Assembly: GCA_013336365.1 (NCBI GenBank)
Contig: JAAXTT010000070.1
Coordinates: forward strand, 1-7,489
DNA from: Peptococcaceae bacterium
Lineage (GTDB): Bacteria; Bacillota; Desulfotomaculia; Desulfotomaculales; Desulfocucumaceae
DNA: 7,489 nucleotides
Direction of reading: 5' to 3'
In this document: positions 6,561 through 7,489 of the stretch, piece after piece
Numbering within the stretch: position 1 is the stretch's first letter
How the letters are laid out: the number at the start of each line of letters is the position of its first letter
Notes under the pieces: generated by a model
Databases searched by the model: none
Told to the model about the DNA's origin: nothing
The model's input: the letters and a program-made list of their open reading frames with translations, nothing else
Position numbers and translations under genes: made by a program

Positions 6561-6589
6561 ATTATATTATTTATGCAAAGTAAAAGCAA
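6561..6589 (-). promoter_or_regulatory. sigma-A-type promoter of the fapR-plsX-fab operon
   Basis: The -10 TATAAT is a perfect match (6561-6566). The -35 TTGCTT (6584-6589) keeps the TTG, and the spacer is 17 bp. The predicted start near 6554 gives a leader of about 40 nt before the fapR ATG. The only strong promoter-like element in the rpmF-fapR gap. Confidence 0.8.
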
Positions 6590-6658
6590 CCATTAAACCA
6601 CAATTGTCTAAGCCAAGAGTACAATCTGATTATCCTGATTGCTTCTGCCATAAAATGC

Positions 6659-6686
6659 AAAAAGCCTGCATATATATGCAGGCCTT
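6659..6686 (-). terminator. intrinsic terminator after rpmF
   Basis: A perfect 20-bp palindrome (6664-6683, half-site GCCTGCATAT) can form a stem of eight to nine pairs around an AT-rich centre. It is followed on the minus strand by U5 (6659-6663). It starts about 10 nt after the rpmF stop and lies upstream of the fapR promoter, separating the ribosome-related and lipid modules. Confidence 0.85.
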
Positions 6687-6693
6687 AAAAAAA

Positions 6694-6876
6694 CTAAGCT
6701 TTGATTTTCAGTACTTCCTTGTTTTTATAGTATCCACATACACTGCAAACTGTATGGGGAACTATAAATTCATGACACTGAGGACATTCAGACAGGTTGG
6801 GAACAACTAAATTTGCATTTGCTGATCTTCTCTGCCTAATTTTTTGTTTAGACGATTTCCTTTTCGGTACCCCCAT
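6694..6876 (-). CDS. rpmF: 50S ribosomal protein L32
   Basis: Small basic protein of the large ribosomal subunit. The 60 residues begin MGVPKRKSSKQKIRQRRSA, the typical L32 N-terminus. Two CxxC pairs follow, Cys31/Cys34 (CPQC) and Cys44/Cys47 (CSVCGYY), so this is the zinc-ribbon form. The start is ATG at 6876, behind AAGGGGGTG (6883-6891). An upstream in-frame extension to 6894 (MKGVRK) would swallow the SD and is rejected. It lies 65 nt after the DUF177 gene and is followed by a strong terminator. The yceD-rpmF-lipid gene arrangement is also seen in distant bacteria such as E. coli (yceD-rpmF-plsX). Confidence 0.97.
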   Translation of the reverse strand: MGVPKRKSSKQKIRQRRSANANLVVPNLSECPQCHEFIVPHTVCSVCGYYKNKEVLKIKA

Positions 6877-6941
6877 TTTACGCACCCCCTTCAAAACACG
6901 CCTTATATTTGACTGTGAACCAGTAGTAGAGCATTAACAGA

Positions 6942-7448
6942 CTAATCCAACAACTTTTTTAATACCGCAAGCCTTATATCAATATCTTCAATATTGCAGC
7001 TACACTTACCTAAATTGAGATTATGTCCACACCCGCTACAAAGTCCCTTGCAATCATCCTTGCAAATAATCTTCATGGGCAGAGAAAGCAGGACCGCTTT
7101 TTTTACCTCAGAAGTAATATCAATAGTGTTTCCTTTATAATAAACCCATTCCTCGTTAGGCTGACTGCCTATGGAAAGCTGGCTGTAATAAATCTCCATA
7201 ATTTCAGCCTTTACAGGGAATTTGAAAAATTCCAAGCAACTACCACAGGTAATTTCCCCTTGTCCTTCTATAAGCCCATTTAGAATAATAAGACCTTTTT
7301 CATTAATCAGATTACCGGTCAGCTTTAATTGTGAGCTGAAGTTTATCTGTCCATGTTGACTTTCTGCAGAATCCAAGGAGATTGTTAAATCTATCTCGGT
7401 ATAATCACTTGCACTCGTCTTAGCCTTTGTTGTATCCAAAAAAATCAC
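6942..7448 (-). CDS. yceD: DUF177 / YceD family protein
   Basis: Member of the DUF177 family, whose E. coli and plant members have been linked to 23S rRNA accumulation or processing; the biochemical activity is not settled. About 168 residues. The N-terminal half is beta-rich. A first Cys pair (TCGSC, residues 68 and 71) is followed by a C-terminal cluster, CKDDCKGLCSGCGHNLNLGKCSC (Cys 129, 133, 137, 140, 149 and 151), the family signature and probably a metal site. The protein ends LAVLKKLLD, as usual. I chose GTG at 7448, since GGAG (7458-7461) is 9 nt upstream; the GTG at 7454 is only 3 nt from that site. The position immediately before rpmF is the normal one for this family and supports a ribosome-related role. 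Confidence 0.9.
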   Translation of the reverse strand: MIFLDTTKAKTSASDYTEIDLTISLDSAESQHGQINFSSQLKLTGNLINEKGLIILNGLIEGQGEITCGSCLEFFKFPVKAEIMEIYYSQLSIGSQPNEEWVYYKGNTIDITSEVKKAVLLSLPMKIICKDDCKGLCSGCGHNLNLGKCSCNIEDIDIRLAVLKKLLD

Positions 7449-7475
7449 CGGCACACTCTCCGTATCACAAATGAA

Positions 7476-7481
7476 ATTATA
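7476..7481 (-). promoter_or_regulatory. possible -10 element upstream of yceD
   Basis: Minus-strand TATAAT, a perfect -10 hexamer, lies about 28 nt before the chosen GTG. The matching -35 would fall beyond the right edge, so this cannot be confirmed; in an AT-rich leader a chance match is quite possible. Confidence 0.35.
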
Positions 7482-7489
7482 TTAAAGTG

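Noticed and set aside
6604..6810. Plus-strand 68-codon frame across the rpmF terminator and gene
   Set aside because: It runs antisense through the terminator palindrome and rpmF, with no SD and no family resemblance.

Overview
The window is a bacterial type II fatty-acid-synthesis (FAS II) cluster. Every convincing gene lies on the minus strand, so transcription runs from high to low coordinates. In transcription order: a DUF177/YceD protein, rpmF (L32), fapR, plsX, fabH, fabK, fabD, fabG, acpP and the N-terminal 60% of fabF, which runs off the left edge. This order, FapR as regulator, FabK as the only visible enoyl reductase, strong AGGAGG-type Shine-Dalgarno (SD) sites, many GTG/TTG starts and moderately low GC together point to a Firmicute. 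A Clostridia-type anaerobe (Peptococcaceae or Syntrophomonadaceae-like) is my best guess; species cannot be named from the sequence alone.

Layout. 6694-7489 is a ribosome-related module (yceD-rpmF), closed by a perfect palindromic terminator at 6659-6686. 6539-6589 is the control region of the lipid operon: a sigma-A-type promoter (-35 TTGCTT, 17-bp spacer, -10 TATAAT) followed at once by a 17-bp palindrome, TTAGTACCTGGTTCTAA on the coding strand, which fits the FapR operator. 915-6514 is a tightly packed operon: fapR/plsX overlap (TTGA), plsX/fabH overlap by 8 bp, and fabK/fabD overlap (GTGA). 740-914 separates acpP from fabF and holds an intrinsic terminator just after acpP, then a long imperfect hairpin ending in a U8 run, then the fabF SD.

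How the genes work together. PlsX makes acyl-phosphate from acyl-ACP for phospholipid synthesis. FabD makes malonyl-ACP. FabH primes the cycle, FabF elongates, FabG reduces the beta-keto group and FabK reduces the enoyl group, all on the ACP carrier. FapR senses malonyl-CoA and represses its own operon when that precursor is low. The dehydratase (fabZ) and acetyl-CoA carboxylase genes are not visible here.

The content is largely a known, conserved system; I do not see a new one. Two points deserve a second look. First, fabK has no ATG, GTG or TTG at its conserved N-terminus and seems to start on one of three consecutive ATT codons behind a good SD. Second, the acpP-fabF gap carries two terminator-like structures in series.
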